64,000 nt of DNA from the NCBI RefSeq assembly GCF_014202425.1, contig NZ_JACHGT010000003.1, positions 496,001-560,000 on the forward strand. The letters run 5' to 3'. The position numbers and the translations under genes are program-made. The stretch comes from Phytomonospora endophytica (lineage in GTDB: Bacteria; Actinomycetota; Actinomycetes; Mycobacteriales; Micromonosporaceae). Each line of letters opens with the position of its first letter. The stretch's first letter is position 1. Below, one piece after another: positions 15,490-24,047 of the stretch. Under the pieces are notes generated by a model, which saw nothing but the letters and a program-made list of their open reading frames with translations, made no database searches and was not told where the DNA came from.

Positions 15490-18400
15490 GTGGAGTTCGG
15501 CCCGGAGCCCCACCGCGAGGAGCAGGCCGCCGCCCGGCCACGTGCCGAGCGGCCCGAGTCCGCGCGTCCCACGGCGGAGGAGGCGCTGCCCGGCGCCCGG
15601 ACCGCGCCCGGCTTAAGCCCCCGGTCGGCGCTCGCGTTGCAGGGCCGCGTCGGCAACCGCGCCGTGTCGCGGATGATGGCCCAGCGCACCAAGGCGCCGA
15701 AGGCCCCCGCGGTCCCGAAGCAGGCCGCGCCGAGCCCCGCCCCGGCGGCCGCTCTCGGCGCCACCGCCACGCAGGCCTCGCCGGAGGCCGCGCCGGTCGA
15801 GTTCGTTCCCCTGCAGCGGCTCGCGAGCGCGCCCGCCGCCGCACCGGCCCGCCCGGACTCACCCGGGCAGGACCCGAAGTTCAACGCCCTCACCAAGGAC
15901 GTGAAGACCAAGCAGGGCACGCTCGCCAAGCATCCGCCGGCCAAGAACGAGGCCGACGCCGCGGCCAAGGCGGCCAAGCCGCCGCAGGACGACAAGCTCG
16001 CCCAGGGCAAGGCCGCCAACGCCGAGAAGATGAACGAGGCCAAGCCCGGCGAGTTCGACAAGGCCGCGTTCATCACGGCCGTCAACGCCGCCATCGCGGC
16101 CAAGGCGCCGAAGAACCTGGAGGAGGCCGACGAGTTCGGCTCCTCGGGCAAGGCCGACGGCGTCAAGGACCAGGTGCAGGGCAAGGTCGGCGACGGCAAG
16201 AAGCAGTCGGCCTCGGCGATCGAGTCGACGACGAAGGCTCCCCCGGACACCTCGGCGGCCAAGGACAAGGCGGTCACGCCCCTGGCGGCAGACAAGCCGC
16301 CGCCACTGCCGGGTACCCCCGACCCGTCGATGGCGGTGCCGGACAAGGCGCCGCCCGCCGCCACGGACTTCTCCGAGGGACCGAAGCAGGTCGACAAGGA
16401 GATGGCCGACGCCGAGGTCACCGAGGAGCAGCTGGCTAAGTCGAACGAACCGGAGTTCACCGGTGCGCTCAAGGAGAAGAAGGCCGGGGAGGAGCACTCG
16501 GCGACCGCGCCCGGTGAGGTGCGCGCCAAGGAGAACGCCACCCTGAGCACCGCCAAGGCCGAGGCGAAGCAGGAGGGCGCGTCGGCGATGTCGTCGATGT
16601 CGGTCGCCCGCAACAAGTCCGGGCAGGACCTCACCTCCGGCAAGGGCAAGGCGCAGTCGGCCGACGAGCAGAAGCGCGCGCAGGTCACCGCGAAGCTCCA
16701 GACCGTCTTCGATGCCACCAAGACCGATGTGGAGAAGATCCTCGGCGACCTCGACAAGAAGGTCGACGACAAGTTCGGCAAGGACGAGAAGGTCGCGCGG
16801 GACGCGTTCACCGCCGACCACAAGCGGCGGATGGACGCCTACAAGGACAAGCGGTACTCGGGCTGGTCGGGCGGGCTGAAATGGGCCAAGGACAAGCTCA
16901 TGGGCATGCCGTCGGAGGCCAACGACATCTTCGCGGTGTCCCGGCAGGGCTACACCACGGCGATGCAGACGGTGATCGCCGGCGTCGCCGACCTGATCGG
17001 CACCGAGCTGAACGCGGCGAAGGCGCGCATCGCCAAGGGCCGCGCCGATCTCAAGGCCGAGGTCGACAAGCTGCCCAAGGACCTCCAGTCCATCGGCAAG
17101 GAGGCCGCCGGTGAGTTCTCCGGCAAGTTCGACGAACTGACCGAGTCGGTCGACAGCAAGGGCACCGAACTCGTCGACACCCTCGCCTCGAAGTACACCG
17201 ACGCGCTGAAGTCGGTCGACGAGGAGATCGCCTCGGAGAAGGAGAAGAACAAGGGTCTGGTCGCCAAGGCGATGGACGCGGTGGTCGGCGTCGTCAAGAC
17301 GATCCTTGAGCTGAAGAACCTGCTGCTGGGGATCCTGGCGAAGGCCGCGTCGGCGATCGCGGGGATCATCAAGGACCCGATCGGCTTCCTCGGCAACCTC
17401 ATCGGCGCGATCGGCAGCGGCATCAAGTCGTTCATGGCCAACATCGCCGGTCACCTCAAGAAGGGCGTGCTGGGCTGGCTGCTCGGGGCGGCCTCCAGCG
17501 CCGGGCTGCAGCTGCCCGACAAGTTCGACCTGCGCGGCATCCTCACGATGATCGCCTCGATGCTCGGACTGACCTGGGGCTCGATCAAGGGCCGTGTCAT
17601 CGCCAAGGGCGTGCCCGCCGAGGCGATGAGGGCGGTCGAGGCGAGCGTCCCGATCGCGCAGAAGATCGCCGGCGGTGGCATCGGCGCGGTGTGGGAGGAC
17701 ATCAAGGACTACATCGGCGACCTCAAGGAGAACCTGTTCGGCAAGATCGCCGAGTACCTGATCCCGACGGTGCTCATCGCCGGCGTGACGTGGATCCTGT
17801 CGCTGCTCAACCCGGCGTCGGCGTTCATCAAGGCCTGCAAGGCGATCATCGACATCGTCACCTTCATCGTGACCAAGGGCGCCCAGATCGCCGAGTTCGT
17901 CAACGCCGTGCTCGACGCCGTGATCGCCATCGCCAAGGGCGGCTCCGGCGGCGTCGGCGCCCTCATCGAGAACGCGCTGGCCAAGTCGATCCCCGTGCTC
18001 ATCGGCTTCCTCGCGGCCCTCCTCGGCATCGGCGGGCTGGCGGAGAAGGTGAAGAAGTTCTTCGCGTCCCTGTCGAAGCCGGTGATGAAGGCGGTCGACT
18101 GGGTGGTCGGGAAGATCGTCGGCTTCGGGAAGAAGATCTGGGCGAAGATCAAGGGGAAGTTCGGGAAGAAGGACAAGGACGGGAAGGACAAGAAGGATCC
18201 CGCCGCCACCGGTGAGCTGCACACCTCCAAGAGCACCGAGATGGCCGGTGAGGGCCACACCGTCTACGCCGACGTCAAGAACGGCAAGGTCCGCGTCGAG
18301 ATGGCCTCGGCCCGGCGCCAGTGGATCGGCGGGCTGGTCACCGCCGCGCTCGGCAAGGCCAAGGACCCGGAGTTGCGCCGGATGCTCGGCGGCATCGACC

Positions 18401-19011
18401 GGCAGATCAAGGACTTCGAGAAGCAGGAGTCCGGGCCGCTGACGCAGGCCAAGAAGGACAAGATCGAGGCGCAGCTGATCAAGATCACCGAGGCGCTGCA
18501 GGTCCTCGGGCAGGTCTTCAAGATGAAGGACCTGACCGACTTCACCAAGAGCAAGTACACCGCCAACGGCAAACTGCTGCCCCAGTACCAGGGCAGCGAC
18601 GCGATCCGGGCGAACTTCTACACCAGCTGGAACTCCGCCGCCACCGCCGAGAAGCGCCGTCAGCTCAAGGAGCACGTCAAGCGGAAGAACGACGAGAAGC
18701 ACATCTGGAAGCCGACGCCGCAGCAGCTGGCCTCGTCCGACTGGTACGTCTGTCCCGGAAACGGCTCCAGCGCGGCGCACCTGACGGACAAGACGGATCC
18801 CAAGGGCCTTCCCGCCATCGACCACAAGTACGAGGTCGCCGCCCAATGGAACGACGAAGGGCACAACACGCCCCATTCGCCGCGCGAGACCTGGTACAAC
18901 CTCATCTCGAACCACGCGACCATCTGCACCAGCTGCAACGGCAGTAAGAGCGGTCCCAAGTACCAGCCCGAGGTGGGACCCGACTTCCGAGGAAAGGACG
19001 ATCCCCCGTGA
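15490..19011 (+). CDS. Polymorphic toxin-like eCIS cargo with C-terminal HNH nuclease (1173 aa)
   Basis: The start is GTG 15490, preceded by GAGGAGG with a 5-base spacer; an in-frame TTG at 15385 lies in a hairpin and has no ribosome site. Layout: residues 1-40 charged; 42-66 the motif LSPRSALALQGRVGNRAVSR, typical of eCIS-associated (DUF4157-type) cargo N-termini; 70-480 Ala/Lys/Pro-rich, largely disordered; 480-590 coiled coil; 590-890 amphipathic and hydrophobic helices resembling a tape-measure protein; 890-910 Lys/Asp linker; C-terminus a nuclease with C1088, D1111-H1112, N1137 and C1146-T-S-C1149-N, the HNH-type layout (H...N...CxxCN). There is no Sec signal peptide. The next gene overlaps by 4 bp (GTGA) and is the likely immunity gene. 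Inferred role: DNA-cleaving effector carried by the tail-like particle encoded alongside. Codon use and GC match the neighbours. Confidence 0.75.
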   Translation: MEFGPEPHREEQAAARPRAERPESARPTAEEALPGARTAPGLSPRSALALQGRVGNRAVSRMMAQRTKAPKAPAVPKQAAPSPAPAAALGATATQASPEAAPVEFVPLQRLASAPAAAPARPDSPGQDPKFNALTKDVKTKQGTLAKHPPAKNEADAAAKAAKPPQDDKLAQGKAANAEKMNEAKPGEFDKAAFITAVNAAIAAKAPKNLEEADEFGSSGKADGVKDQVQGKVGDGKKQSASAIESTTKAPPDTSAAKDKAVTPLAADKPPPLPGTPDPSMAVPDKAPPAATDFSEGPKQVDKEMADAEVTEEQLAKSNEPEFTGALKEKKAGEEHSATAPGEVRAKENATLSTAKAEAKQEGASAMSSMSVARNKSGQDLTSGKGKAQSADEQKRAQVTAKLQTVFDATKTDVEKILGDLDKKVDDKFGKDEKVARDAFTADHKRRMDAYKDKRYSGWSGGLKWAKDKLMGMPSEANDIFAVSRQGYTTAMQTVIAGVADLIGTELNAAKARIAKGRADLKAEVDKLPKDLQSIGKEAAGEFSGKFDELTESVDSKGTELVDTLASKYTDALKSVDEEIASEKEKNKGLVAKAMDAVVGVVKTILELKNLLLGILAKAASAIAGIIKDPIGFLGNLIGAIGSGIKSFMANIAGHLKKGVLGWLLGAASSAGLQLPDKFDLRGILTMIASMLGLTWGSIKGRVIAKGVPAEAMRAVEASVPIAQKIAGGGIGAVWEDIKDYIGDLKENLFGKIAEYLIPTVLIAGVTWILSLLNPASAFIKACKAIIDIVTFIVTKGAQIAEFVNAVLDAVIAIAKGGSGGVGALIENALAKSIPVLIGFLAALLGIGGLAEKVKKFFASLSKPVMKAVDWVVGKIVGFGKKIWAKIKGKFGKKDKDGKDKKDPAATGELHTSKSTEMAGEGHTVYADVKNGKVRVEMASARRQWIGGLVTAALGKAKDPELRRMLGGIDRQIKDFEKQESGPLTQAKKDKIEAQLIKITEALQVLGQVFKMKDLTDFTKSKYTANGKLLPQYQGSDAIRANFYTSWNSAATAEKRRQLKEHVKRKNDEKHIWKPTPQQLASSDWYVCPGNGSSAAHLTDKTDPKGLPAIDHKYEVAAQWNDEGHNTPHSPRETWYNLISNHATICTSCNGSKSGPKYQPEVGPDFRGKDDPP

Positions 19012-19643
19012 CCGAACCCTCCGGCGGCATCCCCGACACCGGGCCGCTGAACTACCGGTTGTGGCTCCCGCGCTGGGACACTCACAACGGCAGGCTCCGG
19101 ACGCGCCTGCAGGTCACCACGATGGGCCTCACCCAGATCAACGAGGGCACCACGGAGTGCATGACCGCGATCCTCGAAGAACTCGGTCAGCCCGAGGCGA
19201 AGAACGTCACCTGGTCCTGTGAGCGCTATCGGACGCCGTACTTCTCCGACTTCACCGACGCCGAAGCCTGGGAGGACCGGCTGGCGATGGCATGGTCGGT
19301 CACGATCGAGACCGACAACGACGTCGACCCCGAGGACGGCGGCAGCCACGACCCCGGCCCCCACGGAAGCCACGCCCACGACTCGACCTTCGCCGACGAG
19401 GACGAGGACTGGGAGCGCACGAGGGAGCGGGTGATCGTCATCGCGGGCCGCGGCTACGGTCCCGAGATCGACGCGGCGCCCTTGGAGGAGATCGACGGCG
19501 TCCGGTCGGCGGACACCGGCGTCTTCGAGGGCATGGTCGCGCTCGATCTGGGCGAACTCGACTTCCCCGAGGCACTGCCCAAGGTGGAGGCCGTGGTCGC
19601 GCGGTGTCAGGAGCTGGGGCTGCCCACGACCTGGGGGCGCTGA
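19008..19643 (+). CDS. Candidate immunity protein for the HNH toxin (211 aa)
   Basis: The GTG at 19008 overlaps the toxin stop (GTGA), so the two are translationally coupled. The protein is acidic overall, with a His/Asp/Glu-rich insertion at ~105-140 (DPEDGGSHDPGPHGSHAHD and following EDEDEDWER) and flanking alpha/beta segments ('RLQVTTMGLTQINEGTTECMTAILEELG', 'FEGMVALDLGELDFPEALPKVEAVVARC'). Acidic, cytosolic, small and encoded directly after a nuclease domain is the usual profile of nuclease immunity proteins, which bind the basic active site. No immunity family is recognised by eye. Its 3' end overlaps the convergent AlkB-like gene by 37 bases. Confidence 0.6.
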   Translation: MTEPSGGIPDTGPLNYRLWLPRWDTHNGRLRTRLQVTTMGLTQINEGTTECMTAILEELGQPEAKNVTWSCERYRTPYFSDFTDAEAWEDRLAMAWSVTIETDNDVDPEDGGSHDPGPHGSHAHDSTFADEDEDWERTRERVIVIAGRGYGPEIDAAPLEEIDGVRSADTGVFEGMVALDLGELDFPEALPKVEAVVARCQELGLPTTWGR

Positions 19644-20200
19644 GCCGCCACCACCGTCCGAAACGTCAACGACACCCGCCGCCCCCGCACCACGACTCCC
19701 CCGTCGTGGCGGTCGGTCTTGCGTGCGGGGATCCCGTGCAGCCAGTCGTAGCGCGCCTCGCCCGTCATCACCAGCAGGGCTCCCGGCTCCAGCAGCAGCG
19801 GCACCTTCTCGCCTTCTCCGTCCCTGCGCGACATCACCATCACGCAGCTCGACCCGAGGCTGATCGACAGGACGGTGTCGGCGAAGCACGGCACGCAGTC
19901 CACGTGCGAGGCGATGCCCTGGCCCGGCTGGTACTCGTTGACGATGAGCTGGTCGAGGGTCGCGGGGGCGTGGCCGTCGGCGTGCAGGCGCGCGGCGAGC
20001 GCGGCGGCCCAGGTGGGCAGGGGGCCGAGGTGGTCGGTGGCGTCCACGGACTTGCGCTTGTAGTCGTAGCGGTAGCCGTAGTGCTGGACGCGCCGTCTGA
20101 GTTCGGCCGACCAGGGCAGCGCGTCGACGACGCCGAGCAGGGTGTCCTGCGCGGCGTCGTCGAGGTAAGAGGAGGCGAGGGTCAGACCCGGGATCGACAC
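19607..20200 (-). CDS. AlkB-like 2-oxoglutarate/Fe(II) dioxygenase (197 aa)
   Basis: A jelly-roll dioxygenase of the AlkB/ALKBH group, which removes alkyl groups from nucleic acids or related substrates using Fe(II) and 2-oxoglutarate. Visible: 'LIVNEYQPGQGIASHVDCVPCF' with the HxD iron ligands (H-V-D), the second iron ligand His in 'YDWLHGIPARKTDR', and the 2OG-binding Arg in 'RRVSLTFRTV', preceded by 'VLSISLGSSCVMVM'. The start is GTG 20200. Length (197) fits bacterial short AlkB homologues. It is convergent with the immunity-like gene and 12 bases downstream of a short acidic ORF on the same strand. Substrate is not predictable. Confidence 0.85.
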   Translation of the reverse strand: MSIPGLTLASSYLDDAAQDTLLGVVDALPWSAELRRRVQHYGYRYDYKRKSVDATDHLGPLPTWAAALAARLHADGHAPATLDQLIVNEYQPGQGIASHVDCVPCFADTVLSISLGSSCVMVMSRRDGEGEKVPLLLEPGALLVMTGEARYDWLHGIPARKTDRHDGGVVVRGRRVSLTFRTVVAAQRPQVVGSPSS

Positions 20201-20212
20201 CCGGTCATGCCA

Positions 20213-20389
20213 TCACACGGGTGCGACAGGCGGCGTCTCATCGTCGTCGGCGTCCTCGTCGGCGATGGCGCCGGGGTCTTCGCGGCGCACGTCCTCGGCG
20301 TGTTCCTCGGCCTCGTGCTCGGCTTCCTCGTCGACTTCCCCTTCGCCGCTCATCTGCCGGTCGTCGTTGCCTCGATAGGGATGCGTCAT
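20213..20389 (-). CDS. Small acidic protein of 58 residues
   Basis: An ATG at 20389 opens a frame of 58 codons ending at 20213, 12 bases before the AlkB-like start on the same strand. The peptide begins MTHPYRGNDDRQMSGE and is extremely acidic (more than a third Asp/Glu, with EDADDDE near the end), has no Cys and no membrane segment. A GGTGAGG is close to the ATG. The codons keep the GC bias expected of a real gene. It may be co-transcribed with the dioxygenase. Small Glu/Asp-rich proteins of this type are common and mostly uncharacterised in actinobacteria. A chance ORF is possible. Confidence 0.5.
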   Translation of the reverse strand: MTHPYRGNDDRQMSGEGEVDEEAEHEAEEHAEDVRREDPGAIADEDADDDETPPVAPV

Positions 20390-20526
20390 GACCTCACCGT
20401 AGGCCGCCGGATGGGCGAAGATGACTCGTCGGGGAAAACCCGCACGGCGATGTCCGGTCCGGCGCCGCGGCTTCGACGTCTCCGGTGAACAGGCGCCGCG
20501 AGGGCGCCGGAGCGAAGGAGAGAACC

Positions 20527-20943
20527 GTGAAGTTCATGCTCAGCACCAACGGATCCCAGCAGGACTACGACGGCATGGGAGGCAAGGCCGGCGGCGAGCC
20601 CGCCTGGACGGCCGGGGAGTTCAGCGCGATGGTCGAGTTCATGACGCGCTTCAACAAGTCCCTGGAGGAGTCCGGCGAGCTCGTCGAGACGCGTGGCCTG
20701 GCCGGTCCGGTGCACACGCGCCGGGTCAGTGGGCTCAAGGACGGCGTGCCGGTCGTGACCGACGGTCCCTACGCCGAGACGCAGGAGGTCCTCGCCGGTT
20801 ACTGGGTCGTCGAATGCGACGGCATCGACCGCGCCACCGAGATCGCCGCCGAACTGTGCAGGTGCCCGGGGCCGGCCCACGTGGCCGAGAAGGGCTACAT
20901 CGACGTGCGGCCGATCCAGGAGGCCGCGGGCGACATGCTGTGA
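20527..20943 (+). CDS. DGPF/YCII-domain protein, partner of ECF42 sigma factor (138 aa)
   Basis: The GTG at 20527 is preceded by AAGGAGAGAACC, the best start; the frame is open further upstream without a ribosome site. The protein carries the hallmark DGPYAET at ~77-83 (VVTDGPYAETQEVLAGYWVVEC), 'KSLEESGELVETRGLAGP', and 'CPGPAHVAEKGYIDVRPI'. DGPF (YCII-related) proteins are almost always encoded beside ECF42 sigma factors and are thought to modulate or form the target regulon of the sigma factor; their biochemistry is unknown. It overlaps the downstream sigma gene by 4 bp (GTGA). Confidence 0.88.
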   Translation: MKFMLSTNGSQQDYDGMGGKAGGEPAWTAGEFSAMVEFMTRFNKSLEESGELVETRGLAGPVHTRRVSGLKDGVPVVTDGPYAETQEVLAGYWVVECDGIDRATEIAAELCRCPGPAHVAEKGYIDVRPIQEAAGDML

Positions 20944-22229
20944 CCGAGCACGGCGAACGGCCGGAGGACCTGCTGCGCTCGCTGGCGCCGCGGGTCCTCG
21001 GCGCCGTCGTGCGCCGGTACGGCCACTTCGACCTCGCCGAGGACGCCACCCAGGAGGCGCTGCTGGCGGCGGCGACGCGCTGGCCGGGCGAGGGCGTCCC
21101 CGACGACCCGAAGGCGTGGCTGATCACGGTCGCGGCCCGTCGCCTCACCGACCTCCTGCGCACCGAACAGGCGCGCCGTCGCCGTGAGGACAGGGTCGCG
21201 CGGTGGCGGTTGCCGGACGACTGGCTGGCGCCCGCCGCCGACCGCACGGGTCCCGCCGCCGACGACACGCTGATACTGCTGTTCATGTGCTGCCATCCGG
21301 CGTTGTCGCCGGCGTCCCAGATCGCGCTGACGCTGCGCGCGGTGGGGGGCCTGTCGACCGCCGAGATCGCCCGCGCGTTCCTGGTGCCCGAGGCGACCAT
21401 GACGCGCCGGATCACGCGTGCGAAGGCGGCCGTGAAGGACAGCGGCGTGCCGTTCGCGCTGCCCGCCGGCGAGGCCCGCGCCGAGCGGCTCGGTTCGGTC
21501 CTGCACGTGCTGTACCTGATCTTCAACGAGGGCTACGTGAGCACCTCCGGCGACAGTCTCCAGCGCGCCGACCTCGCCGACGAGGCGATCCGCCTGGCCC
21601 GTGTGGTCCGGCGGTTGCTCCCCGAGGACGGCGAGGTCGCCGGACTGCTCGCGCTGATGCTGCTCACCGACGCCCGCCGGGCCGCCCGCACCGGCCCCGA
21701 CGGCGCCCTGGTCCCGATGGCCGAGCAGGACCGGAGCCGGTGGAACGCCGCCTACGTCGCCGAGGGCATCGCGCTGATCACCGCCGCCCTTCCCCGCGGG
21801 GACACCGGCCCCTATCAGCTCCAGGCCGCGATCGCGGCCGTGCACGACCGGGCGCCTTCGGCCGCCGACACCGAGTGGCGCGAGATCGCCGCGCTCTACG
21901 GGCTGCTCATGCGCGTCGGCGACAACCCGGTGGTGCGGCTCAACCACGCCGTGGCCGTCGCCATGGCCGACGGGCCGGAGGCCGGGCTGGCGCTGCTCGA
22001 CGACCTCGACGGGCCGCTCGGACGCGACCACCGCCTCCACGCCGCGCGGGCTCACCTGCTGGAGATGACCGGCGACGCCGCCCCTGCGCGTGCGGCCTAT
22101 CTGACGGCGGCCGCGCTCACCGCGAACCTCCAGCAGCAGCGTTTCCTGCGCGCGAAGGCCGCCGCGATCGGCGCCGAGCAGGGGTTTCAGTCCGGTGACG
22201 GCACCGGCGACGCCGTGAAAGTGCGCTGA
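20940..22229 (+). CDS. ECF42-family RNA polymerase sigma factor with C-terminal TPR extension (429 aa)
   Basis: The GTG at 20940 overlaps the DGPF stop. Residues ~5-85 are sigma region 2 (LAPRVLGAVVRRYGHFDLAEDATQEALLAAATRWP), ~105-170 region 4 (LTLRAVGGLSTAEIARAFLVPEATMTRRITRAKAAVK), and ~180-429 a helical extension with 'YLIFNEGYVSTSGDSLQRADLADEAIRLARVV' and 'VGDNPVVRLNHAVAVAMADGPEAGLALLD', typical of ECF42, which uses this extension instead of an anti-sigma factor. Members work in stress and differentiation programmes of actinobacteria. Downstream ABC transporter genes are separated by 79 bases and could be part of the regulon, which is inference. Confidence 0.9.
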   Translation: MTEHGERPEDLLRSLAPRVLGAVVRRYGHFDLAEDATQEALLAAATRWPGEGVPDDPKAWLITVAARRLTDLLRTEQARRRREDRVARWRLPDDWLAPAADRTGPAADDTLILLFMCCHPALSPASQIALTLRAVGGLSTAEIARAFLVPEATMTRRITRAKAAVKDSGVPFALPAGEARAERLGSVLHVLYLIFNEGYVSTSGDSLQRADLADEAIRLARVVRRLLPEDGEVAGLLALMLLTDARRAARTGPDGALVPMAEQDRSRWNAAYVAEGIALITAALPRGDTGPYQLQAAIAAVHDRAPSAADTEWREIAALYGLLMRVGDNPVVRLNHAVAVAMADGPEAGLALLDDLDGPLGRDHRLHAARAHLLEMTGDAAPARAAYLTAAALTANLQQQRFLRAKAAAIGAEQGFQSGDGTGDAVKVR

Positions 22230-22308
22230 AACCCGCCTGAACCCCGCCCCTCGCAGACTCACCTGGTCGTGGCCGCACCGGCCATGCGAGACGAGGCGAG
22301 GAAACGAC

Positions 22309-23271
22309 ATGACGACCGTCCCTTCCGGGCAGGCGATCGGGGCACGAGGGCTCCGCAAGTCCTACGGCGACAAGAAGGTCCTCGACGGCGTCGACATCAC
22401 CGTCGCCGAGGGTTCGATCTTCTCCCTGCTCGGCCCCAACGGCGCGGGGAAGACCACCGCCGTGCAGATCCTGTCCACGCTCATCAGGGCCGACGCCGGC
22501 GAGATCCGCGTCGCCGGTCACGACCTCGCCCGCGACCCGCAGGCGGTCCGCCGCGCCATCGGCGTGACCGGGCAGTTCTCGGCCGTCGACAGCCTCCTCA
22601 GCGGTGAGGAGAACATGCTCCTGATGTCCGACCTGAACCACCTGCCCAGGCGTGACGGGCGCCGACGCGTCGCGGCCCTGCTGGAGCGCTTCGAGCTCGC
22701 CGACGCGGCGAAGAAGTCGCCGGTCACCTACTCCGGCGGCATGCGGCGGCGCCTCGACCTGGCCATGACGCTCGTCGGTGATCCGCGGATCATCTTCCTC
22801 GACGAGCCGACCACCGGCCTCGACCCGCGCAGCAGGCGCACCATGTGGGAGATCATCGAGGAGCTCGTCGCCGCCGGCACCACGATCTTCCTCACCACGC
22901 AGTACCTGGAGGAGGCCGACCGGCTCGCCGACCGCATCGCGGTTCTCGACGGCGGCCGCATCGTCGCCGAAGGCAGCTCCGACGAACTCAAGCGGCTGAT
23001 CCCCGGCGGCCACGTCCGCCTCACCTTCGCCGAACTCGGCGGCCTCGACAAGGCCTTCACCGTGTTCCCCGGCTCCTCGCGCGACGACGAGACCCTCACG
23101 CTGACCGTCCCCGGCGACGGCCGCGTCGAGACTCTCAGGCACGTCCTCGCCGCCCTCGACGCGGCGGCCGTGACCGTCGACGACCTCACCGTCCACCGGC
23201 CCGACCTCGACGACGTGTTCTTCGCCCTCACCGGCCACTCCGCCACCACCGACAAGGAAGACTCCCGATGA
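22309..23271 (+). CDS. ABC transporter ATP-binding protein, DrrA type (320 aa)
   Basis: Nucleotide-binding subunit of a DrrAB-like exporter. Walker A GPNGAGKT at 42-49, Q-loop region 'GQFSAVDSLLSGEENMLLM', signature YSGGMRRR (degenerate LSGGQ, usual in the DrrA family), Walker B IIFLDEPTTGLDPRSRR, and H-loop replaced by Q in 'TTQYLEEADRLADRI' as is normal for DrrA. The C-terminal ~85 residues form the extra domain of the family. Length is typical. The ATG at 22309 has GAGGAAACGAC upstream. It overlaps the permease gene by 4 bp (ATGA). Probable role: drug or metabolite export; substrate unknown. Confidence 0.92.
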   Translation: MTTVPSGQAIGARGLRKSYGDKKVLDGVDITVAEGSIFSLLGPNGAGKTTAVQILSTLIRADAGEIRVAGHDLARDPQAVRRAIGVTGQFSAVDSLLSGEENMLLMSDLNHLPRRDGRRRVAALLERFELADAAKKSPVTYSGGMRRRLDLAMTLVGDPRIIFLDEPTTGLDPRSRRTMWEIIEELVAAGTTIFLTTQYLEEADRLADRIAVLDGGRIVAEGSSDELKRLIPGGHVRLTFAELGGLDKAFTVFPGSSRDDETLTLTVPGDGRVETLRHVLAALDAAAVTVDDLTVHRPDLDDVFFALTGHSATTDKEDSR

Positions 23272-24047
23272 GCGCCATCGCCGACTCCACCACGATGCTC
23301 CGCCGTAATTTCACGCACTCCGTGCGCTACGCGGCGATGACTTTGAGCGGCCTGCTCCTGCCGGTCCTCATGATGCTGATGTTCGTCTACATCTTCGGCG
23401 GCGCCATCGGCCCCGCCATCAGCGCCGGCACCGGAGGCGGTGTCTCCTACATCGACTATCTCACCCCGGGGATCCTGGTCATGGCCGTCGGCGCGGGGTC
23501 GGCGTCGACCGCGGTGAGCGTCGCGGTGGACATGAAGGAGGGCATCATCGCCCGCTTCCGGACGATGGCCATCTCGCGCGGGTCGGTCATCACCGGGCAG
23601 GTCGTCGGCAGCACCATCCGGACCCTCGTGAGCCTCGCGCTGGTCATCGGCGTCGCCCTGCTGGTCGGTTTCCGGCCCGCCGCCGGACCGGTCGCGTGGC
23701 TCGGCGCGATCGGGCTCCTCGCCCTGCTGATCCTGGCCTTCACCTGGCTCGCGGTGGCCTTCGGGCTGGTCGTCAGGTCTGCCGAGGGCGCCAACATGGC
23801 CTCCATGCCGATGCAGTTCCTGCCGCTGGTCAGCAGCGCGTTCATGGCGCCGGACCTGATGTCTTCGGGCATCGGCTGGTTCGCCGCGTACCAGCCCTTC
23901 ACGCCCATCATCGACACCCTGCGCGGCCTGCTCCTGGGCACGCCGATCGGGAACAGCGGCTACCTGGCCGTCGGGTGGTGCCTCGGGCTGACGCTGCTCG
24001 GGTTCCTGTGGGCCCGCAGCGCCTTCAACCGCGACCCGAGGCGTTAG
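23268..24047 (+). CDS. ABC-2 type permease, DrrB type (259 aa)
   Basis: Membrane partner of the preceding ATPase. It has six predicted helices, including 'LSGLLLPVLMMLMFVYIFGGAIG', 'ILVMAVGAGSASTAVSVAVDM', 'LVSLALVIGVALLVGF', 'LGAIGLLALLILAFTWLAVAFGLVV', 'QFLPLVSSAFMAPDLM' and 'GWCLGLTLLGFLWARSAF', and the conserved 'KEGIIARFRTMAISRGSVITGQVV' coupling segment. Length is typical of DrrB (~250-280). The stop overlaps the convergent AfsR-like gene by 4 bases. Function: export of a hydrophobic compound out of the cell together with the ATPase. Confidence 0.92.
   Translation: MSAIADSTTMLRRNFTHSVRYAAMTLSGLLLPVLMMLMFVYIFGGAIGPAISAGTGGGVSYIDYLTPGILVMAVGAGSASTAVSVAVDMKEGIIARFRTMAISRGSVITGQVVGSTIRTLVSLALVIGVALLVGFRPAAGPVAWLGAIGLLALLILAFTWLAVAFGLVVRSAEGANMASMPMQFLPLVSSAFMAPDLMSSGIGWFAAYQPFTPIIDTLRGLLLGTPIGNSGYLAVGWCLGLTLLGFLWARSAFNRDPRR

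Noticed and set aside
15859-18915. 1018-codon open frame on the minus strand
   Set aside because: It mirrors the toxin gene in the opposite frame. The product is Leu/Asp/Arg-rich without domains, and the toxin on the plus strand has recognisable motifs and a ribosome site.
20440-20526. ECF42-type promoter (TGTCGA) before the DGPF gene
   Set aside because: No TGTCGA is present here; TGTCCG near 20452 is a poor match.
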